Source: Eurosta solidaginis
Taxonomy: Eukaryota > Arthropoda > Insecta > Diptera > Tephritidae
Reading direction: 5' to 3'
Assembly: GCF_040869045.1 (NCBI RefSeq)
Contig: NC_090323.1
Location: forward strand, 156,508,426-156,572,425
DNA length: 64,000 nucleotides
This document shows, piece by piece, positions 10,490 to 23,035 of this stretch; within the stretch, counting starts at the first letter, position 1; every line of letters starts with the position of its first letter. The notes under the pieces are model-generated. The model was not told the DNA's origin and searched no databases. It saw only the letters and a program-made list of their open reading frames with translations. Made by a program: the position numbers and the translations under genes.

Positions 10490-12230
10490 TGTGAGCGTGA
10501 TGGTTATGGGCGGCACGAAGTGTTTGTGTCTATGTAGCCGTCTTTTTGCAACACATCTAGCCTTGTCTACTGCTAAGAAAGCCGCTGTAGATAGAGACCG
10601 TATTCTTTTATCAGCTGATCCGTTATATGAGTGTAAAACCTTCGGTTGGTTAGACCACTTTTTGTATTTAGCATAAATGTATGTATTTTACATTCTTAAG
10701 AGGTTCTTCAAGGATTAACTGCACATTTATTAAAGCGTATTCTGCTTGTATGAACTTGAACGCCGAGTTCCTTACAATTTGCATGTCTACGATTAATTTA
10801 AATAGCTAGCGTGTTGTGGTCGCTGTTGTTGTTTTTTGTTTTATTTTTTTGCTTTAGTCTAGCACAAATTGCTTATGAAAATTAAATGAGAATTTACTAC
10901 ACACACAAATATATTCATATACATACTCGTTGTTTGACACAGCTGCCACTTGAGACTTTTTCTATTATGCGCTCTAAATTAAGCAGAAAATCAAAATACC
11001 ACAACAAAAACAAGTGAAAACACCAGAATATAGCCATATAGTCATAAAAAATGATAAGTGTTAGCGTTGAATGAGCGTTTAAGCACAGTAAATGTGATTT
11101 AATGCAGAGCAGCTGTCTCATAAATAGCACCGATTTATAAAGAGCAACAACAACAAATAAATGCATGCATATTTATGTAGTTTTCCTTTTGAAGTAAATT
11201 ATGTGAAATTCTTAAGTGAACAAGTAAAAGCTTACACACACACATATGCTAATGAGAAAATGTGTGGTATCTACTTACATACATATATACATTTGTATGT
11301 ATGTAGGTACTTCCTTCCATATCATCACTAGGTTACGCATACGCCATGCCTTACATGGAAATCCATTTTCTCTCACGCACAAGTTTCTAATTAACATACA
11401 GTCAGCTATATCACCTCGTCATCTCAAACACGCCTCCCACGACTTCTGTTACCTGCACTAACGTGTGAACTCTCACCTCTGCCATTAAAATTTGCTTCTT
11501 AACATAAGTTCTTATTATGCGCTTGTGGCATTACAACCTTTTCTGTTTCTTCGTTACTCATGAACCTTTTGCATATTTTGCTTAAATTAACTTTCACATA
11601 TTTATCCAACGGTATGATATAGCAGCTGTTAGCGCCTAAAACTATGCAGCGAAGGTATGCAGCAGGAATGGTGCCGCAAGTTGCACAACTTCGCTTCAAT
11701 CTTCGGTTACGGCTTTGTTGTTTTCACCTTTCTCTGCGTAACTGTGCCCTTCAGACCAAATGCTGAGATTTTCGCAGTTCATTCTTTGTTAATTAAAATT
11801 TCATAAATCCATTTAGTTACTCTTTGTTTAGGCTACCGAGGAAATCAAAGAAATCTTTCTTAAATGAACACGTATTATTTCGAAATTATTGAAATTGAGA
11901 CTTGGGTACAACGGTGGGCCCTAAGCCAGAACAGAGGTAATTTTAATGGAAACAAATAAACACATAACCAAAGAAACAATTTATTTGTTTAGTCCAGTAC
12001 AATCCCTGCAGCGAATATCCCTTCTTCCGAACTTGGGCAGAACTAGCTCATTAAGAAACTGTACTAAGTAGTTTTAACTTGTTCCCCTCGCAATCCTTTT
12101 AACTGATGTTTTCATCATTATAATATCCTACAAAATAGCAATTGCCCCTCTTTAGATACCCTTTGAACGCCTTCTCAACTGGTTTATTCGTAGAAGGCTC
12201 TGAAATAGTCCTACTTATTATATGCAAGGT
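10490..12230. other. No gene recognised; TACATA microsatellite
   Basis: AT-rich DNA. A TACATA/TATGTA run at about 11268-11312 forms an imperfect inverted repeat. Frames here (for example 10915-11166 and 11499-11699) show no known motif. Confidence 0.45.
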
Positions 12231-12234
12231 TTCT

Positions 12235-12545
12235 CCTGCAGAGTCACCCCTCCTAGCTTAGGTCTGGTCTAATTTGCAAACTTGTACCTCTTAGTAAACA
12301 AGACCATATCCGTCTTCTCCGCGTTTGCGGTCAGCCAAGGTATGTAGATATATCCCGAAATGCCCGATTCATTAAATACCTAATTGTTGAAAGGCAATTT
12401 ACACTTGTGAAAGTTGCAATATGATCTACGTACGCCGTCAGTTTGACGGGTCTCTCATCGAAGCCCTAGAGCAGTTGGTTGATGACTAGCATCCACAGTA
12501 AATGATAAAATCCCGCCCTGCGGCGTGACCCTATCCACTGATTTC
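12235..12545 (-). mobile_element. Non-LTR retrotransposon, inverted 5' half
   Basis: The minus strand from 12545 gives VTPQGGI (equivalent of the GCPQGG block), then a decayed active-site segment reading AYVDH in place of AYADD, and near 12290 KTDMVLFTKRYK, which precedes the thumb in LOA/R1/I-type reverse transcriptases. The continuation of the protein lies on the opposite strand at 12635, so this segment is inverted relative to the rest of the copy. Confidence 0.65.
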
Positions 12546-12624
12546 GTGGTTTCAAACAACCCCCGTTATGAAGTAATCTTCCTGCAATTTAACGTACAGT
12601 AGATCCATCTGATTATGTCGTTCA

Positions 12625-13080
12625 TTCTAGACAGTAAGTTGTCGTGGAAGCTCTACGTCGAGGAGAGAGTGAGAAAACGTCTCGACAGTACTTTATGCAT
12701 GTTAAAGAATGCTCTCTCTCTCATTGGATATTTATAGCGATTGTAAGGCCTATCCTATATTATGCATTCCTTCTTTGTTGAACAGCCACACAAAAAAGAA
12801 TCTACCTTAAAAAAATGTTATACGCGTGCAGGCTATAAATGCTGCGTTGTATACCATTCTACACATTCCAACTGTAAACCTGGAGTCAAAGAATATAAAA
12901 AAACATAGCAATAAGGCTGACTGTCTCGGCATAGCTTGAGCACGGATGATATGGCGACAGTAGTATATAAATTACGGGACGATCAGACTACCTTATTCGT
13001 TCCAAAGTGGTGGGAGCAAGTGGCTTCGTACCTAGAAACATCTAGCATTTGCCAAGTGGACGGAGCTATCTAATAAATGG
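12625..13080 (+). mobile_element. Non-LTR retrotransposon, 3' half of the inverted copy
   Basis: Plus-strand peptides begin with ILDSKLSWKLYVEERVRKR (about 12632), directly downstream in family order of the block ending at 12240 on the other strand, and continue with thumb-type sequence to about 12870. A last fragment near 13010-13070 corresponds to sequence just before the 3' UTR (CATTTGCCAAGTGGACGG, compare 17795). Intervening RNase H sequence is missing. Stops are frequent. Confidence 0.65.
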
Positions 13081-13099
13081 TCGGTATCTGTGAGATAAA

Positions 13100-13390
13100 A
13101 AAACATTAACACTTCAATAACAAGCCGATAACTTGTCGATAGAGCGTTTATAATAATTTGTTAGCACTCCCATCGCTTTTCGATACCAAATTGGTAGACT
13201 ACGATAACAAATCGATAACTTTCAGTAGATAACCGATATTTATATCATTAATAAATTTTCGATTAGAAATCGATAAATAATAAATAAAAAATTTACACGT
13301 AGCAAAAAAACGGATACCCTGCCCATATTCCATCGATAAAAATTCGATAACTCGTTGATAATAGTTGTCATCGATAGCAAATCATTAACA
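13100..13390. repeat. TATCGATA-rich degenerate repeat
   Basis: Many copies of ATCGATAA, CGATAAC and TTCGAT occur at irregular spacing of roughly 20-40 bp, on both strands. A similar cluster lies at 57850-57990. No transcript-like structure seen. Confidence 0.6.
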
Positions 13391-15540
13391 CTAACAACAA
13401 ATTTATAACCCGCTTTAACTTCGGTTCTGAGTTTGGTGGCATTTTTTGGTTTTTGATTCGCATTTCTCCTTTCCTCTGGCTAAATTTTCTTCTTCCTTCG
13501 TTATGGCAGCGCACTGCCCTTAATAGAACAAGGTTTATCCTGCTAATGATTTTAACTTTTTTTTGCCGAGTTGTTGGGTGGTGGTTTGTCAAGCGTTGAG
13601 CTCCAAAACTGCCCAGCTACAGAATAAATATCATCAGCTGGGTGTAATACTTAAATTAGAACAACCTTTTATACAGAAAGTACAGAGTCCGAGTTATCAA
13701 ATGTACTTGGCACAAACGACGGAAAGGTTCGTTTAGTTCAAAATTTATTCTAGATTGATTAAAAAGAAAAATTTATAAGTAACTCGATCGAGAGGCAATA
13801 CTAAAGTTCGATCCATCGAAAAGTTTTGTCTTGAATATTACATCGAGCATATCCCTTCGAGAGTAAAAGAAGATTACATTAAGAGTTTAATTCAAAATTT
13901 CCTAACGCAATTTATAAAAGTTGTTACGGTTTTGATTTGAGCCCGTCTGCGTTGTCTTGATATCGTTTTATTGCTTCCACCGCTTCCACACATTACACCA
14001 AAGCTTACCCTTCACTTACATTTTGTGTTTCCTTGGACAGCGTTTTACTTCCAAACATTGTGGATTTTTCCCTACAGAAAAAGGCTCTCATGAGTGTAAT
14101 TTTAATCTGTAAGAGTTTTTAAGTACAATATTGTCGAAAATTCTGATATAGGAATTAAGAATTATTTATCTCAAAAATACCAGAATAAGGCGCCTTGCAT
14201 GAAGCCTTGTTTGGTTTTGATAGACTCGGAAGTTCCTCTATAGTCTTTCTGAGCTTATGATCTTGCTCTCTGCCGTATAAGTATTGGTCCATATTTTTAA
14301 ATTTCTCAGTGATATTAAATTACGACATTTTACCAGCCAATTTTATACCAACATTTCGATTTCCTATCACACACCATAGCACTTGTTTACATGTTCCAAT
14401 AAAAGTGACACACTCTTACAAAGAAAAATTTACATAAATAAATTTGAATAAAATGAATGTGTAAATGAAACCGTTTTCCCATCTAACGAGCACAACAAAG
14501 CTAAACAAACAAATTCAAATTGAATTATGTTAACTCAATTCAACATTTTGTACCAAAACTTCACGCACAGTTGAGTTAAAATTCTGGAAAGCCCAATTGA
14601 AATTACTCAAAATGTTAAGGCAAATTGTGTTGCCAATTTAAGGGTACAGAGGCGGTAAAGTAAATATTGTAACGAATTCTGAGAAATTCCTAATAATTGA
14701 AAAATTAGCAGATGGTGTAGCTAACGTTCGAATTGCTGAACTGTCGAATAAATAACTCAAATATTTATTATAGCCAAATATTCGTTATTTACAACTCTAC
14801 TGTAGTAGTACTTCACAAATTCATTACTCGCGTGCTTTACTCAAAACGTTTTTAAATCAAACTGATTTATCTTTCCTCAGCTTGCGCTGCTTTTAAACTC
14901 TCTGTTGCCTCATTCGTCTATTTCTCCTAAGGTCTACACTTTTCGCGAATAGCTTATTTAGCTCTGCTGTATGTATCTGTTATTCACGTTATATCTTCAA
15001 GTTATATGCGTGTGTATGTGTGAGTAATAAATTCTGCTCTTAGCTGCTGCCTAAATGTATGTACCTGAAATATTCTCTTTGCAGTTACCCTTCAAAAACA
15101 GCGATTAGTCTAGGCTGAATCCGGTTGAGTCGCAAAGGAGTATGCGACCAATGCGAGCTTTGATCTCTTTGTATGAGTAGAACTGTTTTTTTGTAAGACC
15201 GTATCCAATGCAGAGGCATATTGTACCCATTTATTCTCGAAAGGGATAGATATGAACAATCCTCTTTATACCCATTTGGGAACATATGAAGAGTACGCCC
15301 TTTTCGGTTCAATAAGGACTCAAAAGGACCAGTAGCATTTTTAAACCTAATGGCAGTAGAATGATTTTTTGGTCCAAAAAAACTTTATCGCCAAAAGCGA
15401 TAGATATTTTGTGGTTAAGATTTCCCCACAATGACTAGACCAGAGCTGATCGTAATCTACCAACGCCGGTGTCAATGTTTAAGGCCGGTGAGGAAGTTAC
15501 AATAAATTATTACAAAACACGTGAGCGGGCACTGTCTGAG
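13391..15540. other. No gene recognised
   Basis: AT-rich spacer. The minus-strand frame at 15085-15312 (75 codons) faintly recalls a MATH/TRAF-type segment (FPNGY, YLSLS) but the match is too weak to call. Confidence 0.4.
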
Positions 15541-15544
15541 AGGT

Positions 15545-15695
15545 AATCATTGTACCCTATGGGTAGGGTCCGACACGCTGTTTTTGTAGCCATACGGTTA
15601 GTGTCGGATAGATTATCTTCATACCTCTACGGGCGCTGTCAGACATGTCTATTTTGTTGACCTATGGGTACTGTCGGACAAGTCCTCTTTCTAGA
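15545..15695 (+). repeat. About 50-bp degenerate tandem repeat
   Basis: Three to four copies of a unit containing CCTATGGGTA...GTCGGACA (near 15558, 15594, 15636 and 15661), spaced about 25-55 bp apart with many substitutions. Confidence 0.6.
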
Positions 15696-15884
15696 AGTAC
15701 AGGAATTCCTACGGATTTTATAATTTTTTGAACTCTAATACAATATTCTTAATTTTTTTTCGAATTGGTATTGTAGAATAATAAAAACCAAACAAATATT
15801 ACGATTCTGGAATATAAGGTCCTAGTATTTTAAGTTCGGTATATAACTCCACATCTTTCTTAAATAATTCTATTGGCCAAGTGG

Positions 15885-16575
15885 CTTCCGGGTTTAAAGA
15901 AGTACCCAGTTCAAAACATTATACGGTCCTAAAAAAGAAGTAGCTCTGAAGGTGAACACAGTTCCCAAAAAGTAGCCGGTTCAAAGAAGTACCCGGTTCA
16001 AAAAAGTACCAGGTTCTAAATAGTGCTCGGTTCTAAATAGCACTCGCTTCTAAGAAAATAATTGTTTCCGGTTCTAAGAAGTATCTCGATATAAAAAAGT
16101 ACTCGGTACTAAATAAGGGGATGGTTCAAAAAAGTACCCGTTTATTGAATAAAGTTTCCCAGATCTGAAGTAGTAACCCGCTCTTAAAAAGTAGCCTGTT
16201 CAAAAAGTACGGTTCTGCATAAAAATAGGTTCTAAGAAAATACCAGTTCTTATAAGGTTCTGAAACGATCCCGGTTCTAAAAAGTACCCGGATTTGAAGA
16301 AGTACTCGTTTCTTAAAAAGTTGCTTTTTCAAAAAGTACCTAGCTCTACAAAATTTTTCGGTCCAAAGGAGTACCCGGTTCTAAAATAGTACGCAGTTCT
16401 TAAGAAGAACTCGATTCTTATAAAGTACATAGTTCAAAGTGAACCTTGTCTAAAAAACTATAACATTTTGGAAGAAACCCGGTTCAAATAAGAAAGAATC
16501 CGTTCTAAAGAGGTACTCGGGGCCGAAGCATTACTTGGTTGTAAAATAAGGTAACCGGTTCTTAAAAAGAGCTGG
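15885..16575 (+). repeat. 17-18-bp minisatellite
   Basis: About 35 degenerate units of the type CCGGTTCTAAAAAGTACC run for almost 700 bp; unit length drifts between 16 and 20. The long minus-strand frame at 16126-16332 is a product of the repeat and is not called as a gene. Confidence 0.85.
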
Positions 16576-16746
16576 GATTAATATACATACATCTTTCGTT
16601 AAAAAAAATAAACAAAGGAACCCACTTTTTAACGCAAAGAACACAATAATCGTTTTCAAATTTGCTAAATAAAATACCATTTGTGTTTTTGCGAACTTTT
16701 CAGAAAATTGGACGGATGACTTACAATAAGAAAAACTTAAATTTTT

Positions 16747-17965
16747 TTAGTGCTCCAGCGAAACAGCACGGTTGAAAAAAGTCCTAGCAAGCGGAAACAT
16801 AGTCCAGGGACTAATAAGGAAAGATAACGGGGAATGGTCACGTAATAGTGCGGAGTCCCTTGAGGTGCCTTTCGATACACATTTCCCATCGGTAAAGAAG
16901 AGCCAGCAGACAGCAATCAAACTTCGATCATGGAGTGGGTAGTGCCGGGCTTGGTGACCGAAACCAAGATAGAATGGGTGGTGAAGACATTTTCTAAGTT
17001 TAAATCGTCGGGCCCAGATGGCCATGCTACAAGTTTCAAATAGAGCGGTCGTGGAATGGCTTAAAATAACATTCGATGGGTGCATAAGACTGCATCATGT
17101 ACCACACTCTTGGAGAACTGCTCGTGTAGCTTTCCTACCAAAGGCGGGAAGATCGGTCAATTATATCCCAAAGACTATAGACCCATTAGCTTACCATCAT
17201 TTCTGCTTAAAACCTTTGAGAGTCTGGTAGATGTGTAAATAAAGTCCAACGTAATAATCTCGCATAGCACAGCATCTTAAAGTATGTTTGAGTGTAAGCA
17301 GTCTCTAGAAAGAATCGGTACAGGGAGAATATGCATCTATATTTGGTCCCAGGGCATATGGGAATAGATGGGAATGAAAAAGCAGATTAACTAGCTAAAA
17401 AGGGCGCATCCCTTGAAGCTTGCTTTGTGGATGTCCCGATTGAATTGGGGGAGATTAAGAGAAGGCGAGAGGTGCACATGATCGACCAAGCGGGAAAGGC
17501 GCGGGGCTGTAAATTGTTGAAGATTATGTGTAGGCATTACAACCTTAGACTAACCAAGTTGCTTCTATCATTAAAATGAGACGGGCATTCTGACTGGACA
17601 ATGCCTCCTGGCATCGCATGTCTTTAAATTAGGCTTGATCAGTGATATTAGATGTAGGAAGTGCGGGTTGGCGGAGGAAACGATCGAGCACATTTGGTGC
17701 TCGTGCCCTTCGCTTGCCAGGCTAAGACTCCAGCTGTTAGTAGTGATACATCTGTAAGATCTAGAAGCAGCAAGTGGCTTTAGTTCTAGAAAGCTTCTAG
17801 TATTTGCCAAGAGGACGGAGTTATTTTATAACATAGGTCCTGATTCTTGATAGGATTTTTCAGTTTGGTCTTTAAAACAAACTTCTGGTAACACTACGGA
17901 CTCATACAGTCTATGCGAGGTCCTAATGGACCGCTCAGTTCAACCTAACCTACTTAAGAAAATTT
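16747..17965 (+). mobile_element. LOA-like non-LTR retrotransposon remnant
   Basis: Plus-strand peptides appear in family order despite stops: KKVLASGNIVQGLIRKDNG (16770), SSGPDG (17010), HVPHSWRTARVAFLPKAG (17095), the RPIS/SFLLKTFE block (17185), then a gap covering the active site, an RNase H segment with VPGHMGIDGNEKAD (17345) and a terminal CCHC-type finger, CRKCGLAEETIEH...C (17655-17710). The 3' UTR (17840-17965) ends in AACCTAACCTAC, a short repeat typical of such tails. Enzymatically it would have been an RT with an RNase H domain; now it is dead. Relatives in the window: 12235-13080, 44990-45770, 57545-57835. Confidence 0.75.
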
Positions 17966-18384
17966 TTTCATTCTAAACCATTTGTTTTTATCCCAATATT
18001 ATTTCCTTAAATGCATGAAATAATTAAGCTGTAATTAATTGATAGTTAGGTAAAAACATTTTTTGAAAGTAATCACTACTTTAGGAGTTTTTTAGTGCAA
18101 TACCAAACCCTTATCTAATATATAAAATTCTTCTGTCACGGCTTTAGAGGCTGAACTAAATCTACTAATCAGAAAGTAATTAATCGACTCCCCTTACTCT
18201 TCATCCCAATAGCTTCTGCAGAGGACCTTGTTGATATGCGCCACCGTAAACCCATTGGTGCAATATAGCAAAGGCCTGTGATGACACCTGCCAAGCCAGT
18301 CGGTTTTTTTTACCAGGGCGACTAGAGCTTTTTCCCAACCGAGGGCTATCATTTCAGTGTAATCCCATTTAATTTGTTGCGTCC
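17966..18384. other. No feature recognised
   Basis: AT-rich spacer, then unique sequence; the 65-codon minus-strand frame at 18194-18391 has no known motif. Confidence 0.4.
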
Positions 18385-18712
18385 CTCCCACAAATTATCA
18401 TCGTCCCAGCAGATCCTTGCAGCGGGACTGTTCCTAATTATCCTGCTCCCGGAAGGCATCGCAGCCAAGACGGGGCCAGTACCTGATCCCGGTCCAAAGA
18501 AATAGTTTGTTCTGCTTGCAAAGTCTCTTCACATGAAACAAATCGTATCTTAAATTGCAATGTGCAAACAACGCCTCTAAAACTCCTCTAAATCTGGTGC
18601 ACCCCTGTTGAAATTGCAAGTTGTCTTGGAACCCCCGTTAGAGGATATTGATGACAATTTGTGAATTTTAACACCTATTGGATGGGGCGAAGCACTGCTA
18701 CAACAACAACAA
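18385..18712 (+). mobile_element. Jockey-like element: 5' fragment joined to 3' end
   Basis: About 18470-18555 encodes a cysteine-rich peptide (IVCSACKVSSHETNRILNC) of the zinc-finger type found before the endonuclease in Jockey-like elements. It is followed without RT sequence by a 3' segment (18553-18712) containing CCCCTGTTGAAATTGCAAG and ending in a CAA tail (ACTGCTACAACAACAACAAC). The same 3' segment follows a different body fragment at 62821-62975. Confidence 0.6.
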
Positions 18713-18850
18713 CAATAAGAGACTCGTAAGAATTTTCGCTGTAGATTTGAGAAGGAAATTTGTTGTTTTTTTATCCAAACATGGCTATTAAGACCTTGAG
18801 ACCTCCCTATTATTTCGGCTGGTCTACATCAAGTCCGTTGCCCCAATCAC

Positions 18851-19480
18851 ATACTTACTTAACTGGCGCTTAACCGTTTAACGGTTAGCCATCTAAACGG
18901 TTATGGCCGTCCAACAAGGCACGCCAATCACTTCTTCGCTATGCCAACTGGCGCCAATTGGTCATACCAAGGGAGTTTAAATCGTTTTCCACCTGGTCCT
19001 TCCAGCGGCGTGAGAGCCGCCCTCTGCCTCTGCTTTCATAGGCGGATCCTCATCTTTCATTCGTATAACATGGCCTAGCCAGCGTAGACGCTGCATTTTA
19101 ATTTGCTGTACTATGTTGATGTCTGCGTAAAGCTCATCATTAAATCTTCTTCGATACTCGCGATCGCCAATGTGTAGAGGTTCATAAATCTTTCGGAGAA
19201 CTTTTCTCTCGAACACTCTCAGAGTCGCTTCATCTGATGTTGTCATGGTCCATGCTTCTGCACCATATAGCAGGTCAGCAATGATAAGTGACTCGTAGAG
19301 CATGATTTTCGTTTGCCGAGAGAGGACTTTGCTTTACAATTGGCTACCTAGTCAAAGTAGCATTTATTGGCAGGAGTGATTATTCGCTGAATTTCAGAGC
19401 TGGAGTTGTTGTTAGTGTTAATTCTGGTTCGCAAATAAAGGAGGTCTTTTAATATTTCGAAATTATAGCTTCCAATAGTT
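18851..19480 (-). mobile_element. RTE-like non-LTR remnant (3' end and C-terminus)
   Basis: On the minus strand the 3' tail is ACTTAC/AAGT-type simple sequence (18851), preceded by a UTR with GCCGTTAAACGGTTAAGCGC-like repeats (compare 49320-49364). The 108-codon frame 19303-18977 covers the RT C-terminus: LLYGAEAWTMTTSDEAT, FERKVLRKIYEPL, YRRRFNDELYADI and QRLRWLGHVIRMKDEDPP. Upstream, broken frames to 19480 give NYNFEILKDLLYLRT and NNNSSSEIQR. The element is 5'-truncated, as is usual for non-LTR insertions. Confidence 0.8.
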
Positions 19481-19714
19481 GCGTGGTTGCTCTATCTCAT
19501 ACTCTTAGGTTTTCTCAGTAGAACCCCCAGGGGAAGTCGTGCTGACCTATCCGCCACGCTTATCTCCTTTACGGAGCCTTTCCTTGCCATCTCATCTGCA
19601 AATTCATTCTTTACAATATCACTACACCCTGAAGGAAGACATTAAGGTGCCTTTTAGAGGCCAGCGAAGCTCGACACTTCAGCACTATATCCAAATATTA
19701 TCCGATAAATTTGC

Positions 19715-19978
19715 ATAACATTGACAGTTGTTCACTGTTGAAATGACTTATGTTATTTGTTCTTTTAACAGAAAAATTGGTTAAATTGTTTTAGAATCTG
19801 TTTATTTTACAAAATTTTATTAACTTGAAACCAACAGTTTCTCTTATGTTAAAATAACTAAAGAAATTTGTTTTCATGACAAAAAATCTCTGTTAAATTT
19901 ACCAGAACTTTTTTTTTTTTTTTGTTAATTACAAAATAATAAACAAAATTCCCTGCTTTTTAACATCATTTTTTTAGG
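19715..19978 (+). repeat. Fragment related to TIR element D
   Basis: Resembles 24525-24790: GACAGTTGTTCACTGTTGAAATGAC-type start, then TTTTGTTAACTTGAAA and CAGTTTCTCTTATGTTAAAAT blocks in the same order, ending in a T-rich stretch. The terminal CAGTG motif is decayed. Confidence 0.55.
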
Positions 19979-20669
19979 TGTACAAATCTTGGTGCTTTAG
20001 TGCTCACGTGCTGCGGCGTGATGTGGCCAGAAATCTTAAAGCAGCTACTTCACTCTTTTCTAACCCCATTGCAAATGATTTCTGCTCATGTAAAGGAACA
20101 AATATTCGTTCACATACGCAATTACTTAAACGTCTGTCTACCAATTGTCTTTCTGTATTCTGTGCAAGTTTTATGACCGAATTGCACTTTATTACAGTTT
20201 GTGTCATGTGAATTGTGTGTCGTTTTTGTCTGTGCAGCCACTTTCTGCTTCGTTTCCTTCTTGTTTATATTGCAGTAATAAAATTGGCTAACCTGGACAC
20301 AGCTGTCTGTAAAGCTGCTTTGAAAAATCTTTCTTGTTTTTTTTCTCACTTTTGATGTTCCATCCCTTTGGGTAGTTTGTAATTTTCCGATTTTCCTTTT
20401 TTATTAGAAATTCGTAATTTACTAGTAGCTGAAATGCAGAAATATGGGTCAAGTCTCTGTTGCCAATGTAGAAAAATAAAAAGGGCTATGCAAATAAAGA
20501 CATTGGTCATGTGCAGATGTAAAAATGTACCTATACATATCTGTGTCCATACATTACCCTTATAGCGATTTCGGTGTAGTAGATAAGTTTGTAGATCAAT
20601 AGGAAGTAATATTCGTTGTCTTTCTTTCAGTAGAACAAGCAGATATGTTCAAAAAAGAAAATCAGAAGA
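19979..20669. other. No gene recognised
   Basis: Short overlapping frames on both strands without known motifs. Confidence 0.4.
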
Positions 20670-21830
20670 TTGCTCTTTAATCTGAAACAATTTGAACACT
20701 TTCTAAGGTACAGTGATGGGACTTCCTTGAGCCTGAAATTGAAAATTTTCAGAGAACAGTACTCGCACCTCCTTTCAAACAAATGCTACCACGGGCTCAC
20801 ATCACAAAGAGTCGTTCGTATCCACAAGTTCAATTACCTGGGCGTAGCTATTCGTATTATTTTCCTGAATGCTTTTGTTTTTAGTTTAACCATTTCGTTT
20901 GTTCTTGCATTTTCCTTAATAATGAAAGCTTACTTTTTGTAAGAATCGTCAGAACCTTTATTTTCCACATGTTTCCTTATCAGCTAAATGAATGGGTGTT
21001 TCGAAAAAGTTATTCTGAGGTTGAAGATATATAGTTTTTTTTCTTGTTTGAACATTGTAGCAGCGCACTGCCCTCAAGTGGCCCAATAACTACCTCCATA
21101 TGTGCGTAAATAACATACAGCTCATCCTTGTACCTCCTTCGATATTCGCCGTTGGCATCTTGGACAGTACCATAAATCTTCCGGAGAACATTCTCTCGAA
21201 TTTTCTTGAAATACCATCTTATTTTCTCTCGATACCGTCTATGATTCCGAGCCATACATCAGAAAATGCATGAAAGGACTCTACTCTTCGACTACCTACT
21301 AAGTACACAGTAGCTCTTGTATGTATGCTTGTTTGTAACTCTCTAGGCTAGATACGAAAAGAAGAGTTAGACCCATCTAGCGACCATTATTGAGGACTCG
21401 CGGCAGTGGTTAACTTACTCACTACAAATAGCGAAGACATGAACCACTGTGCTACAGTGCTATCAACATCAAATATCTAAATGGATTGTAGATACTAGAA
21501 CGGCACCATATTTGCGTGTATTCTAGTTTTTTAAAACTATATTTAATTTATTTCTCAGGTTACATTGTTTTCTCTGTTAACGCTGGTTACCAGATTAATG
21601 ACGTCCTTCGCTGTCCCCAATTTATATACATAAATAGTGACGTGCCTGCCAAGGCGCGAATGCGTCGATTCTTTCATGGATGACAGCAAGTACTTTGCTT
21701 ATCTTTATATACCGCAAGATCCACTTTTTTGCCTATTTATCTAATCCAGAGGAGGCAGAACTCACGGCAATGATATCAAAATCATCAGTATACGCCAGTA
21801 CTTAGGTTGTGTCAAAACGTTTACGCCCCC
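20670..21830. mobile_element. RTE-like fragments, rearranged
   Basis: Minus strand 21830-21580 gives VLAYTDDFDIIAVSSASS, equivalent to the RT active site (Ala replaced by Thr in the YADD box). Minus strand 21255-21010 gives NVLRKIYG and NGEYRRRYKDELYVIYA from the C-terminal region. Plus strand 20800-20845 gives RVVRIHKFNYLGVAI, a thumb-region motif, in the opposite direction. Dispersed repeat G (21330-21465) lies between the minus-strand pieces. Confidence 0.55.
21330..21465 (+). repeat. Dispersed repeat G, copy 2
   Basis: Matches 5655-5800 around GAGGACTCGCGGCAGTGG and the following ACTCACTAC/TAGCGAAGA blocks. Confidence 0.5.
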
Positions 21831-23035
21831 TGTTTTCCAGGAAACCTATCTCTGTTTACAGACCATATACATATTGGCAGTAGGAGGAGGTTTTAGAGCT
21901 TAATCTTTCTATGGTTTGTTTTTGATGGACATTTTGAAACATCGTTTGAACAGGTGTCATTTTCAATGAAATTTTTTGCTTTTCTGCCTTTTTTGATACT
22001 TCAAAATATTTGACTGAATCCATTCTATGCAAACGGCATATAGCAAACAATGCAAAAGCTGTCTGGCTTATGCTCAAGAAGCTATGAAGTAATTGAGAAT
22101 TTCAGTACAATATCTCACTGATTAATATGTTGTCATTCCATCAACTAAACAGTGGCAGCACTTCTGTAGTTTTAACGCAAAGGAGCATACGTTTAGGCAC
22201 CACATATATTCTGATGCCACCAAAGTTTAGCACTATACCTTGTTTTCTATTGTGTGTGTGTTTTTTTTTTTGTTCGTGAAAATTCTTGAATTTTCAAAAA
22301 AACCAACACTTCAGATTCAGTTTTTTTCCATAAATTACTACCATTACATTGGTTCAATAACCCCAATAGTTTCACTCATGCACTAAAATTCATTTCAACC
22401 ACGTTCTAACAATCTTTAATAACCCCAATACTCCGGATATTATTTTGCATAGCAAATACGTTTGCAAACACCAGAAAAAAAAATAGTCGTGAAATTGTTT
22501 CTCTCCTAACCAATTCAGTCTAATCCGCCCACTTTTTATGGCATTTTTCTGCCTTGATGAATATCGTAAAATTTGTCTCATAGGTTTTTATTCATTTATT
22601 CATTCAGGCGCAACGCAGTAAAATCGAATTCTGATAGTAAATGCTCCGATAAAAAGAAATCCCAAAATAGAATTTGCAGCTAAGCAAAGCTCATACATCC
22701 GCACTAAAAGAGTGACACAAAGCTATTAGTGTATCGACATTTAGGTGTTTATGCAATATAATTTTATTTACAATTCAATCCCATGCCAATGATTACCGTG
22801 AAGCAATAAATGCTCAAATCAATTGAGCTTTTTTTAGTGAATTTTTTAAATAAAACAACTTGCATATTGAACTGCTTTAAAAGTTACTTTTTTTTATTGA
22901 CACACGTTTCAGTTTTCAAATAAGGGAGTAAGGAATGTTATGTTAAGTTTTTTCCGGAATGCTTTTTCATGCGCCCTTTTCGTTAATCATTCCTATAGTA
23001 CCAAGCTCAGGGACTGACGGAAAAGAAGAGTATTG
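21831..23035. other. No gene recognised
   Basis: AT-rich spacer with short frames only. Confidence 0.45.

Noticed and set aside
15085..15312. 75-codon minus-strand frame with a faint MATH/TRAF look
   Set aside because: Only short motifs (FPNGY, YLSLS) match, surrounding sequence gives no continuing domain and no splice structure.
16126..16332. 68-codon minus-strand frame in the minisatellite
   Set aside because: The peptide is itself a repeat created by the 17-18-bp unit.
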